Shown here: one piece after another, positions 62,562 to 64,000 of the stretch
How the letters are laid out: each line of letters starts with the position of its first letter
Position numbering within the stretch: the first letter of the stretch is position 1
Source of the DNA: Bacillota bacterium
GTDB lineage: Bacteria > Bacillota > Clostridia > Christensenellales > UBA1242
Assembly: GCA_009784555.1 (NCBI GenBank)
Contig: WRBO01000003.1
Coordinates: 1-64,000 of the forward strand
DNA: 64,000 nt
Reading direction: 5' to 3'
Made by a program: the position numbers and the translations under genes
Notes under the pieces: generated by a model
What the model was told of the DNA's origin: nothing
Seen by the model: only the letters and a program-made list of their open reading frames with translations
Database searches by the model: none

Positions 62562-63924
62562 TTTCCAAGAGCAAATATTGGCCCTGATAGAAGACAAGGA
62601 CGTGCGGACGTTGAAATCCCTGTTGGCCGAGGCCGAGGAGATGGAGGTCCTGTACGTAATCCAGAGCGAGTTTACGCGAAAGGAAAAGGCGTTGATTTTC
62701 CGACTCCTGACCAAGGACAATGCCCGCCGCGTGTTTGAACAATTGGATACGGGGTTACAGCGCGAGTTGCTAGAGTCCTTTACCGATAAATATGCGGCCG
62801 AGGTGATAGAGGAGTTGGACCCGGATGACAGGGTAAATTTGTTAGAAGAATTGCCGGCCAGTTTCGCAAAGAAGTTAATGGGTATGTTATCACCGGAAGA
62901 GCGGCGGGTGACGAATTTGTTGCTGGGCTATGCCGAGGATACCGCGGGACGTATCATGACACCGAAATTTATTACCTTGCGCCGCGACATGGATGTTGAC
63001 ACCGCATTGGCAAAAATACGCCGCCAAGCCCAGGACAAGGAAACCATATACGCCCTGTACGTGACCGACGAACACAAACGATTGCAAGGGGTTTTGACCC
63101 TGAAAGAGCTTCTGATAGCTCCACAGGGCGTCAAAATCGGTGACATCATGTGTGAGGCGGTTATAAAGGTCGAAACAGACAGCAACAGGAGAGAGGTCGC
63201 AAAGGCGTTAAAGGACTTTGATTTGTTGGCAATTCCCGTTGTCGACCGCGAGGGTTTAATTGTCGGTATCGTTACTATTGACGACGCGGTAGATATATTG
63301 GAGGAAGAGGCCACCGACCACATTTACGACAAGGCGGGTTTGGCAAATTTCACGGGAAGCGAAACCAGTCGTAGTGAGGTGTTGGTCAATGGTTCGTTAT
63401 GGGCCATTTGGAAGGTGCGGATGCCTTTCCTTATAATAACCCTTGTTGCGGGGTTGGCCAGTGGTCTTATCATCGATGGGTTCGAGGAAACGTTGCAGGC
63501 CATTGCCGTCGTTGCCGTGTTCATTCCAATCATCATGGACATGGGCGGAAACGTCGGTACACAATCGACCACCGTGTTTGTGCGAGGGATGGTGTTGGGG
63601 CAAATCCAGGCGAAAAAGTTTTGGAAACATCTGGGTAAAGAATTTACGGTCGGTTTAAGTATAGGTGTAATAGTCGGTACGGTTACGGGTGTGATTGCAT
63701 GGGTGTGGCAGGGGATGCCGATGTTAGGCCTGGCGGTCGGATTGGCATTGGTGACAACATCGACATTGGCGTCTATGCTTGGATTCATCGTGCCGTTCGT
63801 CCTTATGAAATTAAAGTTCGATTCGGCGGCGGGCAGCAGTCCCCTCATAACGTCCATCAAAGATATGGTCGGGTTGACCGTGTACTTTGTCCTGGTAACA
63901 ACCTTGATGTCCAATATGATGTAA
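62527..63924 (+). CDS. mgtE: Magnesium transporter MgtE
   Basis: 465 residues. N-terminal MgtE superhelix (ELDPDDRVNLLEELPASFAKKLMGMLSPEER), two CBS domains (about 140-255: TAGRIMTPKFITLRRDMDVDTAL; KIGDIMCEAVIKVETDS; VVDREGLIVGIVTIDDAVDIL) and five C-terminal TMs including MDMGGNVGTQSTTV. A Mg2+-gated channel. GGAGGGAGG lies inside the upstream gene. Translation coupled to the VTT gene. Confidence 0.95.
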   Translation: MKQTKKQAVLSNFQEQILALIEDKDVRTLKSLLAEAEEMEVLYVIQSEFTRKEKALIFRLLTKDNARRVFEQLDTGLQRELLESFTDKYAAEVIEELDPDDRVNLLEELPASFAKKLMGMLSPEERRVTNLLLGYAEDTAGRIMTPKFITLRRDMDVDTALAKIRRQAQDKETIYALYVTDEHKRLQGVLTLKELLIAPQGVKIGDIMCEAVIKVETDSNRREVAKALKDFDLLAIPVVDREGLIVGIVTIDDAVDILEEEATDHIYDKAGLANFTGSETSRSEVLVNGSLWAIWKVRMPFLIITLVAGLASGLIIDGFEETLQAIAVVAVFIPIIMDMGGNVGTQSTTVFVRGMVLGQIQAKKFWKHLGKEFTVGLSIGVIVGTVTGVIAWVWQGMPMLGLAVGLALVTTSTLASMLGFIVPFVLMKLKFDSAAGSSPLITSIKDMVGLTVYFVLVTTLMSNMM

Positions 63925-63943
63925 ATAGGTTTTTATGGCTTGT

Positions 63944-63957
63944 CGGCTATGCCGACG
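63944..63957 (+). other. Short hairpin near the window end
   Basis: GTCGGCTATGCCGAC-type stem after mgtE. No T-run, so not clearly a terminator; no gene is recognisable in the last 76 bases. Confidence 0.3.
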
Positions 63958-64000
63958 TGAATGGTTTAACATTAATGCCCAAAAAAGGCGAGCATGGTTC

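Overview
The window looks like a chromosomal segment of a spore-forming, Gram-positive, largely anaerobic member of the Bacillota, most likely class Clostridia; I cannot place it to genus. Support: a complete S10-spc-alpha ribosomal operon in the classic order with secY, adk, map, a KOW-domain gene and infA inside it; a Veg homologue; a SPOCS/LysM protein next to the sporulation signalling gene spoIIR; class III (oxygen-sensitive) ribonucleotide reductase nrdD-nrdG behind NrdR boxes; Asp23/YqhY-nusB-xseA-xseB-recN; and lipoproteins with Gram-positive-style lipoboxes. Base composition looks intermediate (around half GC by eye). A catalase gene suggests some exposure to peroxide.

Layout. 1-7.2 kb: the end of a surface-type protein, a two-TM GLUG-repeat protein, an unknown protein, tRNA-Thr(GGU) with a YigZ-family gene starting four bases after it, catalase, a DUF454 protein and a lipoprotein. 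7.26-24.87 kb: the ribosomal superoperon from rpsJ to rplQ, closed by a bidirectional terminator shared with veg. 25.2-29.7 kb: SPOCS/LysM protein, spoIIR, an unknown gene, beta-carbonic anhydrase and a DUF1275 membrane protein. 29.8-34.5 kb: one giant membrane-anchored protein (1550 aa) with a long [I/L]VEVEK repeat tract. 34.6-45.5 kb: MBL-fold hydrolase, nrdD-nrdG, a CAP-domain lipoprotein, type IIA topoisomerase subunits, ruvX, ferredoxin, a DUF1292 protein and a divergent XRE-regulator/small-protein pair. 46-50.7 kb: rpsB, a small membrane protein, tsf, frr, uppS, an unknown gene and a LOG-family gene. 50.8-57.3 kb: a small Cys-rich membrane protein, yqhY-nusB-xseA-xseB-maf, a histidine phosphatase, a HAD hydrolase and recN. 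57.4-64 kb: a heterodimeric ABC exporter, then a VTT-domain protein overlapping mgtE.

The most unusual content is outside the genes. (i) Three intergenic elements (27974-28245, 45433-45758, 61092-61504) share an extended promoter with identical 16-bp spacing, a long hairpin whose arms differ in sequence but are conserved as a pairing, a pair of C8-C9 tracts 23-25 nt apart, and a 3' hairpin ending in CGAACT. They look like paralogous members of a structured non-coding RNA family that I do not recognise. (ii) Seven genes have an extended -10 (TGN-TANNNT) only 5-8 nt before the start codon, so their mRNAs should be leaderless. (iii) Two GC-rich palindrome families sit directly against stop codons; one copy of each is translated in frame (in rplV and ruvX). 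(iv) A separate motif, AC-N-TAC-N2/3-ATATTGTGG, recurs in five intergenic regions. (v) Many ribosomal proteins carry Lys/Ala/Pro-rich terminal extensions.

Genes work together mainly in translation and its maturation (ribosomal proteins, Map, IF-1, EF-Ts, RRF), secretion (SecY), transcription (RpoA, NusB), anaerobic dNTP synthesis, DNA repair and topology (RecN, Xse, RuvX, ParE/ParC-like) and cell envelope or sporulation (UppS, SpoIIR, SPOCS/LysM).
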